From NCBI GenBank assembly GCA_030867875.1, contig JAOWCC010000019.1, forward strand, positions 36,375,976 through 36,439,975: DNA of 64,000 nt, written 5' to 3'. Numbering within the stretch: the stretch's first letter is position 1; each line of letters begins with the position of its first letter. Origin of the DNA: Actinernus sp. WN-2022 (taxonomy: Eukaryota; Cnidaria; Anthozoa; Actiniaria; Actinernidae). Positions 35,196 through 46,329 of the stretch are shown piece after piece. The notes under the pieces are model-generated. The model saw nothing but the letters and a program-made list of their open reading frames with translations, had not been told where the DNA came from and made no database searches. Made by a program: the position numbers and the translations under genes.

Positions 35196-35639
35196 ATTTA
35201 GAAATTTGAATCTGATGAAAATAAATAAAACAAGTTCTAGTCAGGGGAGCAAATGTCGTAAAATAAAGTCCCGTCAGAATTTTGTGTTGAAATCAAGCTA
35301 CTAGTCTAGATGTGTTAAGGGGACTATAAAGAACATAAAAAAAACTTGCCGGCAAAATTTTAACTCGCACCGGCATGATTTAGGGAGGTTTTAATGACCT
35401 CTTGTAATATATCAGCATGAAAACGAGGCTGTGTCTTAAAATTACATTTATTCCGATTATATTTCAATACATCACCACCAAATTGAGTCAGGATGCATGA
35501 ATAGCTATTATCAAACTTTCCACACTTAAAAGTGAAAATTTCTATCACGTGACTAATAGCATGGAAGCGAAGCTTTCATGGTCAGCAGTCACCATCATCG
35601 AAGTAGAGATCCGCCATTTTAACTTACAGTCGACTTAAC

Positions 35640-38600
35640 CACTGAAATAATCAAGACATTTTGATCGATATCGACCCTGATCCTGACCCTGATAAGAACT
35701 AAAAAGCAGATCTTAGTTTATGTATCATTTGTCAAGAAAAAAAGGATGAAAATCTAGTTGTAAAACCAAGTTCTCACGACAAAACACTGCAATTTATCAA
35801 GGAATGGGCTACGTATGGTGAGTTGAAGTATGTAAGAAGTTGGGCCAAGCTGCATACTTACTCTCAAGAGGTTCTGAAGGAAAGGTCATCATGGCATAGG
35901 AGCTGCCATAATAATGCAGTACACTCAGGGATGCTGAGAAGAGCCAAAGAACGTTATGAGAGGCATTTAGAAGGTCCAAATCTGACGCGAAGGAAATCAT
36001 CTGTTGTAGATGAAGACAGTCACCAAATGACACGCTCAAAAACTTTGCCATACAATAAGAATGTTTGCTTCTTTTGTGAGGGTTCAGGTGGTTATCGACA
36101 AACCCTTCATAATGTATCGACATTCACAGCAGACGAATCTCTTCGTACTGCTATTCAAATGTTTTCAAATGATAAGCTTCGGGTGAAGCTCAGTTCTGCA
36201 ATTGATCCAAGTGACGCTCACGCTATTGATATCAAGTACCATAAAAAGTGTTGGGGTAATAACGTAACAAGTGTACTTCGTAGAGAAAAAGCCCAAACAG
36301 AATCATCTATTAATGAAAGAGCAAGTAAAGCCGCAGAACAGATATAATTTTTAACCATGATTGAAAATACCTTAAGAAATGGAACAATTCTAACAATGTC
36401 GGAAGTGCAAAAAGGATTTGAAAGTACTTTAGAGGCAAATAATGTTCAAGATCCTACATGTAACAGGAAGGTATTAAAGCAGATCATACAGAGTGAAATA
36501 GCACATGTTGAGTTCCACAGACCTAGGAAGGTCAATGAATCCGAACGAATCAGTATCAAGAGTACACGAGATATTGCTATTCAGCAGTCAGAGGATGCTA
36601 GTATAGATAATTGTGACGAAGAAATGAAAACCATATTTGACGCTGCTGCATTGCTAAGAAAATCAATAAATCGGTGCAAGAAATGGAACTTTACTGGATC
36701 ATTTGAAGATTTAAGCAGTGAGCAGCTTCTACAAGAACTTTACTCCTTTTGTAGATGGGTGTTACATGGGCCAAAAACCGAGATCAGCGGCACCGAGCAA
36801 AAGTCTTTTGAAATTCACAAGCGAGCAGTGAGCTTAGCGCAGACTGTTGTAAGCATGTGTCTAACTGCCAGACAAAGGAACAACACAAAGTCTCAAGTGA
36901 TCAAATTGACAAGAGAGATGCCTCAACAACTGGCTGTTGGCTTAGCACTTCGACAATCTATTAGACGCAAAGAGAGCAAAGAGATTGTTAATATGCTCCA
37001 TGGTTTTGGAATGAGTGTTGAGTACAACAGGTTAATAAGAGTTGAAGCACAAATAGAGCAGAGTGTTTTACAGCGCATGCATGAACATGGAGGAGTGTAC
37101 CTTCCTCAAGACTTTGTGAAAAACAGACATCTATTTTTCGCAATCGACAACGTAGACTTTGCAGAGGACACGCCTGATGGTAAACGCACACTTCATGGAA
37201 CTGCTATGGCTATCTACCAGAAGACTGAGCCTGGAGATAAGATTCCAGAGATAAGGTTAGCTTGTAACTTCAATATCATATTAATTAATCATTTGAGGAA
37301 TATAATTTTATTACTATCGCTTTGTTTCTAGATTAGATAACCAACCAAACCAAGACCGTACCATAAACGACCTTCCTGAATCAATAACTGAACTGATGGA
37401 ATGTCCTGAACCCGCCAAAACACCTAAAAGTCCAGTTTACCCAAAGTTAAGCCTGTTTATAATGAACACGAGCTACCCATTTTCATAAGACGCCAAGATT
37501 TTGCGTGGCTTCTTGGTCGCAGTTTATCTAGAACCCCAGTTGCTGACCTCAACACTCAAGAAACACATGCACATGAGGAGTTGTCTAGTCGTACGCAAGT
37601 TCCTGTGTGGTCTTCAAGCTCTTTTCTGTATGTATCAAGAAGCATTCTTTCAGTTTGACAGCCAGTGTCATGAAAGTATTCATCAGGTGGCTTAGTGAAG
37701 CAACTGCAAGAGGAAAGAAGGAGGAAATAGAGCAAATTAACACTTTAAATGTTCTAAAAAAAATGTCAGCCTTTGATGAAGCACAAGACAAGAAGTCAAT
37801 ATTCAAGGTTATGCGTCAGTACATGCGCATGGTGATGGAGATGTTAGCATTTATCAGAGCTGTTCGAACCGGTGACTGGAATCTACACCTTACAACGTTG
37901 GCGAAGTTCTCAAGATACTTCTTTGCACATGATATGATCAATTATGCACGCATGATTCCTATCTATTTAGCAGATATGGAAGCATCGAAAGAGTCGGATC
38001 CAGATATCATTCAAGAGTTTCAACAAAAAAACTGGGTTGTCAACAAAAATGGCCAAGCATCATTTTGTGCACTAGGTGCAGATCATGCTCTCGAGCACAT
38101 CAATCGCTCCATGAAAGTTTCAGGAGGCCTCGTTGGCATTACCCTAAATCCAAACGCACGCAACAAGTTCTTTCTGATCGCTCCTGAACTTGCAAGGCTT
38201 GTTGAGGATGCAAAGACCATGGCAGGATTACCTAGGCAGAAGTCGACGATGAAACACCACAATCTAACTACAGCTGTATTAGTACGCGAAGAAAAGAACA
38301 TCGAGCAACTGACGACCACCATTAAAAGATTCTCCAACCCCTTTACCGAAGAGAGTGATGACCTTTTTAACCTGGTGACAAAAGTAGTTGTTTAAGATAA
38401 AGTCAAGAAAGATCTTTGTGGCCAGAGTGAGATTGGTAGGAAGATGCTAGAAACCTTTGTGAAAGAGCGGATCCAGTCAGACAAAATTAACGTCTGGTCT
38501 ACAATGAAGAATAGAAAGCTTCTCACATGGAGAAGCGTTGGAAAGAAAGTAAAAGTGGCCCTCAAAGACAAAGTAGTAGAATTGCAGGAGGACAGATCTT
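35640..38600 (+). pseudogene. CIICQ/CFFCEG multi-copy family pseudogene
   Basis: The frame begins with CIICQEKKDENLVV (35715), a CxxC zinc-ribbon-like start, then FIKEWATYGELKYVRSW. A second site follows: NVCFFCEGSGGYRQTLH, LSSAIDPSDAHAIDIKYHKK. A TAA at 36345 is the only break before FLTMIENTL and a 300-codon stretch ending at AG|GTTAGC (37255). The next exon starts after ttctag (37331) and loses frame several times through SLSRTPVADLNTQETHAHEE. The final part (37607-38395) has FCALGADHALEHINRSMKVS, GGLVGITLNPNARNKFFLIA, then TAA 38393-38395 and KVKVALKDKVVELQEDRSL. The family is widespread in cnidarians as I remember it. No activity is known. Confidence 0.6.
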
Positions 38601-38602
38601 TG

Positions 38603-38790
38603 ATCTTCGTTCTTCACAATGACCGCATGTTTGTCGTGCTTGCTGTTTTCCTCGATTTCGCACATCATGACTTCCCCAACACAAACAGTTACATCCTTGT
38701 ATGCAAGGTAGCCACAAATACTTGCCTCAATATACACTTTATGCTCGTGTGCCATTTGAAACATTTTGCAGTAAGGGCAAACAGGTAAGA
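38603..38790 (-). pseudogene. HIRAN-like domain fragment, antisense
   Basis: On the minus strand: HKVYIEASICGYLAYKDV, then VGEVMMCEIEENSKHDKHAV, then IVKNED. The G(Y/H).Y...W..VGE.L....E..N..D..AV.V pattern is that of HIRAN domains, which bind DNA ends in helicases and recur in cnidarian mobile-element genes. It stops abruptly near 38600, where the plus-strand CIICQ-family gene also ends (at EDRSL). The two are joined tail to tail at one breakpoint. Confidence 0.55.
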
Positions 38791-38990
38791 AAAGGAAATT
38801 GGAAAATTCACATTGCCTTGTACGTAGAGAAAATGGCGGCTACTAGAAATTCATTTCATGACAAGACCGCTGACCTGGCGTTTCAACTAAAAACCGGAAA
38901 TGCTGATTTGCATAACACGTAAACATCGCACATCGCGACCATGTGAAGGTTTGACAGGTCAAAATCATCGTCGATCGTGGAGGTCTTACT

Positions 38991-40440
38991 TTGGCATGTT
39001 GTGAGAAAATTAATCGGACTTTATTTGATTGTGGGTTCAAGAAACAAGTAGAGACGAGAAGCGGTCAAGTGTTTGATGTTACAGCATCATTGCCAACGTC
39101 TGTGAAGTTGCCCAACAAGCCTTTGAAATGTGATGTTTGCGAGGAATTCTTCACGGCGAAGAAATACCTCGATACGCACGTGCGATTCAAACATAATTCT
39201 AATGCCTCCGACAATCTGAACACGAAAACTTCATACTCTGATGTCAATGTAAACAGGGACGTAGATGAGAGTATCCAGCTTGAAAGAGAAGCAGTCAGCG
39301 ACGAGTCATCCGATGAAATAAGTATACATGCCCAAACACAACAACAACCAGCGCCAGCCGCTATTGTTGAAAACAGAAGGGGCAGAACTCAGAGGAAATC
39401 ATACACAGTAGATTTCAAGATAAAAACTGTTGAACTCCTGGATACTTTGAGTGAAATAAAGACCAAGAAGAAGTGGGGAAAAGTTGCTAAGAAGAGAAGA
39501 GTGAGTAAGTCGCTAGTAGTTAAGTGGAACAAGAATAGGCATAAATTGTTAGACGAACTAGACCTCAACAAAAAGAAGAAAAATGCTGGCAGCTTTAAGC
39601 CTACAAGAAAGAGAAGTTTCCACAGGAATTCGAGAAAGGCTGTGAAGTCAAAGAGAAGAAGAAGCAACTCTGTATCTGTAATAGATGCTAAGTATGGGCG
39701 TTGGCAAGCAAAGAATAGGTACAATATTGGCCAAGTACCGCTGCCTTTTGTCGTTGATCAGGATAAAACCTATGATGTTACAGGAAGCAAACAGGTTTGG
39801 GTATCCCAGCCTGCCACCGGCTTAGACAAGAGACAGGCAGCACTGCAGCTGTGCATACGCGCAGAAGGAGAGAAAAATGTGAAGTCTGCAATTGTGTTCA
39901 GGGGGAAGGGGGATGTGTGAAGTGGAGAGAAAGCAAAGTACGACAAAGGAGTTGATGTTTATTTTCAACAGTGTGCATGGATGGACAATGATTTGAACAT
40001 GCAATGGCTAGCAGGAACATTAATACCTGGAATAGGAAAATCCCCAGATGAGAAAGTAATTTTTGCTGATAATGTTGGGTTTCAGCAGGACAAGAAATTT
40101 CATGAATCCTGCAGGAAAGAATTGAATGCTGTTGTCTACCTTCTACCAGAGAACCACACTGACACAGTTCAACCGATAGATGCTGGTTGTGGAAAAATAC
40201 TTAAACGCAAAATAGGGGAGGCCATGGAGAGGTGGCTAGAAGAGGATGAGAATCTGGACCTGTGGCACGACAAGCTGACTGCCAGGAAAAGGAGAGTCCT
40301 TATGACCTCCTGGACTGCACAAGCTTGGAAAGAGCTTGCATCCAATAAAGAGTTCTTCAGGAAATTGTTCCAGAAGACTGGCTGTTTCATTACAGCTGAT
40401 GGCTCAGATGATCATCAGATCAGACCTCAAGGCACCTAAA
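38991..40440 (+). pseudogene. Pogo-like DDE transposase gene with C2H2 finger, copy 1
   Basis: The N-terminus has a C2H2 finger, CDVCEEFFTAKKYLDTHVRF..H. A psq/CENP-B-type helix-turn-helix follows (QRKSYTVDFKIKTVELLDTL then KKRRVSKSLVVKWNK). The DDE_1-type catalytic core starts with PLPFVVDQDKTYDV, then GSKQVWVSQPATGLDKRQAA and FRGKGDV. A TGA at 39918-39920 interrupts it. The frame resumes in YFQQCAWMDNDLNMQWLAG, then IFADNVGFQQDKKFHESC and NHTDTVQPIDAGCGKIL, ending at 40439. The FAD and PID aspartates are 36 residues apart, as expected for pogo/Tigger-like enzymes. Upstream non-coding sequence contains an aaaatggcggc word (38830). Confidence 0.8.
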
Positions 40441-42505
40441 ATGGGAGTATTTATTTGTATATACATATTCAATAAATCAGCATTATATATGTATCTGGGT
40501 CCAGTTGTTTGAAACAAGGGTAAGCACTACCCCGGTGTTAAATCACTACCCCAAGGATAAACTATACAGATTAAATTTACGGATTTTGTGCTATCCTAGG
40601 GATAAAGTTAACACCCAAGTTTAAACAACCAAATAAAAAACAAATTGTGTAAACTATTTATATATTTTAGGTCATACATATCCCTATATAAGTATACATT
40701 GTATGATTGTATGTACTCAAGACAATCCAAAACTGAAATATGAGCAATGCACAGCATATTCTAGCAATTTGCTATTGTATAATTAAAAATAATAATTGTG
40801 TACTAGAACAATTTTAATCTTGTAAAACACATGATCACTCAAATAACAAAAATCACTTCACAACTAAACATAGATGTCAATGTAAACAGGGACGTAGATG
40901 AGAGTATCCAGCTTGAAAGAGAAGCAGTCAGCGACGAGTCATCCGATGAAATAAGTATACATGCCCAAACACAACAACAACCAGCGCCAGCCGCTATTGT
41001 TGAAAACAGAAGGGGCAGAACTCAGAGGAAATCATACACAGTAGATTTCAAGATAAAAACTGTTGAACTCCTGGATACTTTGAGTGAAATAAAGACCAAG
41101 AAGAAGTGGGGAAAAGTTGCTAAGAAGAGAAGAGTGAGTAAGTCGCTAGTAGTTAAGTGGAACAAGAATAGGCATAAATTGTTAGACGAACTAGACCTCA
41201 ACAAAAAGAAGAAAAATGCTGGCAGCTTTAAGCCTACAAGAAAGAGAAGTTTCCACAGGAATTCGAGAAAGGCTGTGAAGTCAAAGAGAAGAAGAAGCAA
41301 CTCTGTATCTGTAATAGATGCTAAGTATGGGCGTTGGCAAGCAAAGAATAGGTACAATATTGGCCAAGTACCGCTGCCTTTTGTCGTTGATCAGGATAAA
41401 ACCTATGATGTTACAGGAAGCAAACAGGTTTGGGTATCCCAGCCTGCCACCGGCTTAGACAAGAGACAGGCAGCACTGCAGCTGTGCATACGCGCAGAAG
41501 GAGAGAAAAATGTGAAGTCTGCAATTGTGTTCAGGGGGAAGGGGGATGTGTGAAGTGGAGAGAAAGCAAAGTACGACAAAGGAGTTGATGTTTATTTTCA
41601 ACAGTGTGCATGGATGGACAATGATTTGAACATGCAATGGCTAGCAGGAACATTAATACCTGGAATAGGAAAATCCCCAGATGAGAAAGTAATTTTTGCT
41701 GATAATGTTGGGTTTCAGCAGGACAAGAAATTTCATGAATCCTGCAGGAAAGAATTGAATGCTGTTGTCTACCTTCTACCAGAGAACCACACTGACACAG
41801 TTCAACCGATAGATGCTGGTTGTGGAAAAATACTTAAACGCAAAATAGGGGAGGCCATGGAGAGGTGGCTAGAAGAGGATGAGAATCTGGACCTGTGGCA
41901 CGACAAGCTGACTGCCAGGAAAAGGAGAGTCCTTATGACCTCCTGGACTGCACAAGCTTGGAAAGAGCTTGCATCCAATAAAGAGTTCTTCAGGAAATTG
42001 TTCCAGAAGACTGGCTGTTTCATTACAGCTGATGGCTCAGATGATCATCAGATCAGACCTCAAGGCACCTAAAATGGGAGTATTTATTTGTATATACATA
42101 TTCAATAAATCAGCATTATATATGTATCTGGGTCCAGTTGTTTGAAACAAGGGTAAGCACTACCCCGGTGTTAAATCACTACCCCAAGGATAAACTATAC
42201 AGATTAAATTTACGGATTTTGTGCTATCCTAGGGATAAAGTTAACACCCAAGTTTAAACAACCAAATAAAAAACAAATTGTGTAAACTATTTATATATTT
42301 TATGTCATACATATCCCTATATAAGTATACATTGTATGATTGTATGTACTCAAGACAATCCAAAACTGAAATATGAGCAATGCACAGCATATTCTAGCAA
42401 TTTGCTATTGTATAATTAAAAATAATAATTGTGTACTAGAACAATTTTAATCTTGTAAAACACATGATCACTCAAATAACAAAAATCACTTCACAACTAA
42501 ACATA
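39240..42505 (+). repeat. Direct tandem duplication, 1633-bp unit x 2
   Basis: Unit 1 is 39240-40872 and unit 2 is 40873-42505. The offset is a constant 1633 bp, and the only difference I noticed is G at 40670 versus T at 42303. The breakpoints share gatgtc, at 39240-39245, at the unit junction, and at 42506-42511. That is a 6-bp microhomology. The event is either very recent or an assembly artefact. Confidence 0.92.
40873..42072 (+). pseudogene. Pogo-like DDE transposase, tandem copy 2, finger missing
   Basis: This copy repeats copy 1 from codon DVNVNRDVDESIQLERE onward, including the helix-turn-helix, the FVVDQ, FADN and PID motifs, and the same TGA (41551-41553). The C2H2 finger is lacking because the duplicated unit starts downstream of it. 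An ATG at 40831 in the copy-1 3' flank opens an artificial frame (MITQITKITSQLNID). Confidence 0.85.
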
Positions 42506-42580
42506 GATGTCTGTTTATTTTTTGTATCACCGGGAGTTCTTTACAGTGAATACAACCAAAATAATACCTGCATGAGGCTC

Positions 42581-43250
42581 TTACCCGTGAAATGCATACC
42601 CAAATTCGTTCCAGCATCCATAATCATTAACCTCATTCACTAGTAATTCCGCTTTAAAGTTCTTACGATTTCCACCGAAGGTTTTCTTGAATTTAGAACA
42701 AATTTCAGACTGGGTAAGACCAGAAAATTTAGAGAAATCGCGAACCAAACGATTCTTATGAGTGAATTTCACAAGAGAGCCCTCCACTGTTACTCCAACT
42801 GCCGAAGCTCCTTTAGTAACTGCAACTCTAATGTGGTTGAATATTTCATAAGGAAGATCACGTTTTACCTCAATGCACCACGGATTTCTAGCCTTTGGAG
42901 TAGCTAGCATTCGCAGATGAATGTTCCTTATCCACATTAGAACTTCAGAGGTGATCATAGGCCCAACACTTACTCTAGATAAAATAACTTTATCCATGTT
43001 ATTGTAAGGACTTCCATCGGATTCATGTCGCCGATAAACACACTAAATACTCGCTCGCCTCCAAACGAAAGCGAGGATAATCATCCAAATGCCGTCTTAA
43101 AGGCCGAAACTCGTCAAGTGAAAGCTTGATTACATCTTCCAGACTAAGGTTCGGCTCATTCGAGTCTGTAGAGCCGTCAATGCTATTACTATCCGAACAA
43201 ACTTCCTCTAGTACTTGACTCGTGGTGAAACTCGCACTGGTGGAAGCCAT
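42581..43250 (-). CDS. Unassigned gene at the right end of the composite
   Basis: It starts ATGGCTTCCACC at 43250, preceded on its strand by aacaag, and encodes an acidic N-terminus (NEPNLSLEDVIKLSLDEFRP). Near 43020 the frame shifts by one base into SDGSPYNNMDKVILSRVSVG. It then reads WIRNIHLRMLATPKARNPWC, GASAVGVTVEGSLVKFTHKN and SGLTQSEICSKFKKTFGGNR, ending GYAFHG at 42581. An intron or a lesion may explain the shift. No family was recognised. The position directly inside the inverted repeat suggests a transposon-encoded protein. Confidence 0.45.
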
Positions 43251-43316
43251 CTTGTTTTATTGGATTACCGCTGTGCAATGCTGTACTGACCGAAGTAGCT
43301 AAATGATTACTTTCTT

Positions 43317-43336
43317 GAGACAGCTGACCCGGCGTG
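43317..43336 (-). repeat. Right 20-bp inverted repeat of the composite
   Basis: GAGACAGCTGACCCGGCGTG, the exact reverse complement of the left copy, followed by TCT. The minus-strand gene at 43250 starts 67 bp inside. Confidence 0.75.
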
Positions 43337-43339
43337 TCT

Positions 43340-44143
43340 TAGAAACCCATTTAATTGTCGGTAGCATAATTACCAATAAACTATACAGACAGTTTGTCCA
43401 TTATCTATCTGAGAAATTACTGCTGCTGCATCAGATCGAGAGTTTGACCCTTGATATGTCTGATATGCCCATTGAAGGTTTGGTCAAGGTCCGTAATATT
43501 GGTGGTTGGGCAATCAGAAAAGAACTGGAACAGTGTAGGAGGTACATTCGTACCAATATGTTCTCCATTCAAACCGGAACAAGACAGAATGTGAAAACGT
43601 GTGAGCTGCTAGAGGAGCATGTTAGAGGATATGAAGCACCATACCTCGTGTCCAGGAACCCTCGATGTGACTTTCAGCGAAACTATGTTGCATTCTAATA
43701 AGTCATTGTTAAAAAGAGGATATACAACACTTAATTAGTTTTCAGTAGTATTATACAACAATTATTTTTATATATTTCAACTGATAACAGTGCAATATTC
43801 CTTTTTTTTCTTCAGGAAATCCTTGACAGCAGCTTGGAGGATATGCATGAACCACGACTAGCTACCTCGACAAGGCCCTCTTCCCTCTTCCTGTTACAAT
43901 ACCAGTAGCAATTTCAGTAGCCTATCAGTAAAAAGCTCATTGAAAAGGTCAGTTGACGTGAACGCAGGAATACCAGATTCGGCAGATATTGCTTCTGTGA
44001 ATTACAAGTTCCCGGTATCAGCTGAGATGAAGAAGTGTATTGACTCAGGAATCTACCCACCAAATAATACCAGGAGTGCTTTCATAAGAGAATGCTTCAC
44101 ATGCCTTAATGCCTGTGTCAGTGGTTCTCCGAATCATTGGTAA
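43340..44143 (+). pseudogene. Uncharacterised multi-copy family fragment, right flank
   Basis: The frame reads IVGSIITNKLYRQFVHYLSE, KLLLLHQIESLTLDMSDMPI, then VRNIGGWAIRKELEQCRRYI and ends FQRNYVAF at 43698. A second candidate exon after ttcttcag (43816) includes SVNYKFPVSAEMKKCIDSGI, then YPPNNTRSAFIRECFTCLNA. The family is not recognised by function. The left part may have continued across the 33-43 kb unit before insertion. Confidence 0.4.
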
Positions 44144-44612
44144 CTAATTAATGCAGAAAAAATATGCGAGGTGCCAGTGCTCAAAGACAGGATAAAAAGT
44201 TGTATATCTAATATGACCATAATTATGAAGTGTGTGTAATACTTTCATGATTGGAATAATGTTTGTGTTTGTGTGTGAACCCTGAACTAGACTGCGAACG
44301 GTCTCTTTATTTTCCTTGGTCTCTAGTCACGAAAAACTCGACAAACGATGTTTTGGCCGAGCGCGGATTGGGCGCAAACAAAATCCCCGGAGGGTAGGAG
44401 GAGGGGAGGCAAAAGAAAAATAAAGGGACTGCAGCCTTTTCCCACTGGCGCGTGTTCAGAATTTCAGTTGCTCCAGCAACTGAAAATCGTGATTTGTCAA
44501 TTAAACAATACAGACGTGACAGATATCAATCTCAATTAGTATATGTGACAGATATTGACAGCTATTTTATAGCACCGCAAAGGTTTCCATTTTCGCTTTC
44601 GTTTTATGAAAA

Positions 44613-45073
44613 ATGGCAACGAGAGAAATTTTGGATTTTGATCAAGTTTTTGAAGGTTTATCTGATCAGCTTGCTTTTGACGAACAAAAGCAAGCCATTG
44701 AGAACTTATTACAAAACAAAGATGTGCTGGCCGTGCTTCCAACTGGTTTTGGCAAATGCTTAATTTACCAAAGTGTTTTACTCGCCAAACGGAACAACAA
44801 TCCCGAGCAAAGCCCTTCTGTCCTGGTAATCGTGCCTCTGAGGAGCATTATGGAAGAACAGATCAAGTCAAACGACTTTTGCCTGAAAGCGAAAGCTTTT
44901 TAAAAGACGGAAGAAGTTTTGAGTGATATTGGGAATAACAAGTATGAAGTTATATACGCGTCCGCCGAGCAAGTTCTGTCTTCCGAGTTCCTCGATTTGT
45001 TTAGGAAGTCTACTCCATTCAGCAAGAATCTCTCGTTATTAGTTGTAGACGAATGCCACACAGTTGATACCTG
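44613..45073 (+). pseudogene. RecQ-like helicase, first exon
   Basis: It starts MATREILDFDQVFEGL. Residues 40-52 read VLAVLPTGFGKCLIYQ, a Walker A motif (GFGKC, with the usual S/T after K replaced by Cys). VLVIVPLRSIMEEQIKS is helicase motif Ia. A TAA at 44901 interrupts, then the frame continues through YASAEQVLSSEF to LLVVDECHTVDTW, motif II of DE-H type (DECH). The exon ends at TG|GTAAGT (45074). No further helicase exon is visible nearby. It is a first-exon remnant of a multi-copy RecQ-like family. Confidence 0.7.
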
Positions 45074-45079
45074 GTAAGT

Positions 45080-45780
45080 TTGGCAAATCATCTTCATGTT
45101 TTCTCCTTTCAAATGCAGTTCAAACTCAAAGTGACTTGTATTCTCAACATCGTACGATATCGCGTGAGGTAATGACCCTATGCAAAATGTGTGGCCTAAT
45201 TAGCATAAATTCTGAATTTAAACAAATACAGAAAAATTGATAGACTAATGAAAAAGCAGTTGTTAATTGTATGTAGTTTAATAGTTTTATAACAATTGGT
45301 TCCAAAGTTATTAGCATTTAAACCTTTGGGAAAACATGAAAACGAGGCTGGTAAGGCTTCCATAGAAAGCTCTCTTATAATTTGGGTAGGTATAGATAGT
45401 TTGCACTCAATCCCCAGAGATTCAAATGACAACGGGCACAGCGGACATGTTGGTGTACAGAACAAAAGAAGCTAATGAAGAATCTATTGTTAACTGTACA
45501 CCAACATGGCAGCTATGAAGTAACGTGCAAAGGGTCTATAAGTAAAGAAAATGCGGTACGGCAATATATTTACAGAAGATGGCGTTATTTAAGTTTTAAT
45601 GCGAACTTTCATGTCCCTATAAGTGCAAACTGTGAAAATGGTATTGTTAATTAATGATAACTTCGATTTTGTCACTTCGAAATTAATTGTTATCTCGCAC
45701 AACTGAAAACAATTCCAAGTTCAAATCACGTTTTTATATTAAGCGCTCCCCTTCGCCACAAAATTAGAAATAAGCTCCCT
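45080..45780. other. Intron-like non-coding sequence
   Basis: It follows the helicase donor site. It contains an inverted word pair, catgttggtgtac (45447) and gtacaccaacatg (45497), about 40 bp apart. No exon was identified. Confidence 0.4.
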
Positions 45781-45781
45781 G

Positions 45782-46323
45782 TGTTAGTTTTCAAACGCCT
45801 ATCCCATTAGTTAACCATTAATCATTTACATATTCATCCATAAATAGTGTCCTGCCATCCAAACCTAATTAGCCAATCAGATCTCAGAACTATAATTTAT
45901 AACTTGAACAGATTAAGGAGAGCGAACACATGCTACTTGGGCTACTTATTATTAGCTACGTAAAATACTAGTCCATTGCTACTTAATGCAGCTACGTGCA
46001 AGCCAGGAGATCAAAGTAAGGGCCATGTTATGTTATTTCAAGTTCTGATGGCGTGTATTCATTAAGTATAAGGTTTATTTACCAGGATTTATAGTTCACT
46101 ACTTGACCTAAGTCATGGTTTATTTAGTTATGCTAAGACTGCTCTTTATTGATTCATTTGTAGTTCAAACTACATCACGTTAAGAAATAGATACCTAATC
46201 GCTACGCTGCCCGTGCTGCTGCACCGGCCTTCCAACACTGAACAGATTGAATAAAGGTCGATTTGAACAATACAGTGTGTCTTTGTGTGCATTTGACCTC
46301 TCTCTATTGGGAATCGTAGGACA
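45782..46323 (+). repeat. Putative LTR of a BEL/Pao-type retroelement
   Basis: The segment runs from TGTTAG to ACA. It contains a TATA-like word (actataatttataac, about 45889) and a polyadenylation signal AATAAA (about 46251), followed within 30 bp by a GT-rich stretch (gtgtgtctttgtgtg). It is followed by tttgggcgttgaag, which could be a primer-binding site, and by gag-like coding 1 kb downstream. No second LTR is in the window, so the borders are inferred. Confidence 0.3.
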
Positions 46324-46329
46324 TTTGGG

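Larger units (their letters stand above)
33298..43336. mobile_element. Candidate 10-kb composite transposon bounded by 20-bp inverted repeats
   Basis: CACGCCGGGTCAGCTGTCTC at 33298-33317 is repeated as its exact reverse complement at 43317-43336. TCT lies immediately outside both ends (33295-33297 and 43337-43339), fitting a 3-bp target duplication. Genes start just inside each end: an ATGGCGGCT frame at 33348 and a minus-strand gene beginning at 43250. The interior holds several unrelated modules and one MITE. A CAC start with 3-bp duplication occurs in CACTA-like superfamilies, but assignment is open. The repeats could instead be two opposed copies of another repeat. Confidence 0.5.

Noticed and set aside
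39389..39724. Leu/Phe-rich minus-strand frame resembling membrane segments (also 41022-41357)
   Set aside because: It is the complement of the Lys/Arg-rich helix-turn-helix region of the pogo gene and is duplicated with it.
33295..43339. Treating the 10-kb unit as a single pogo element
   Set aside because: Pogo elements use TA duplications and are far smaller. The bounding repeat has TCT outside and does not lie next to the pogo gene.
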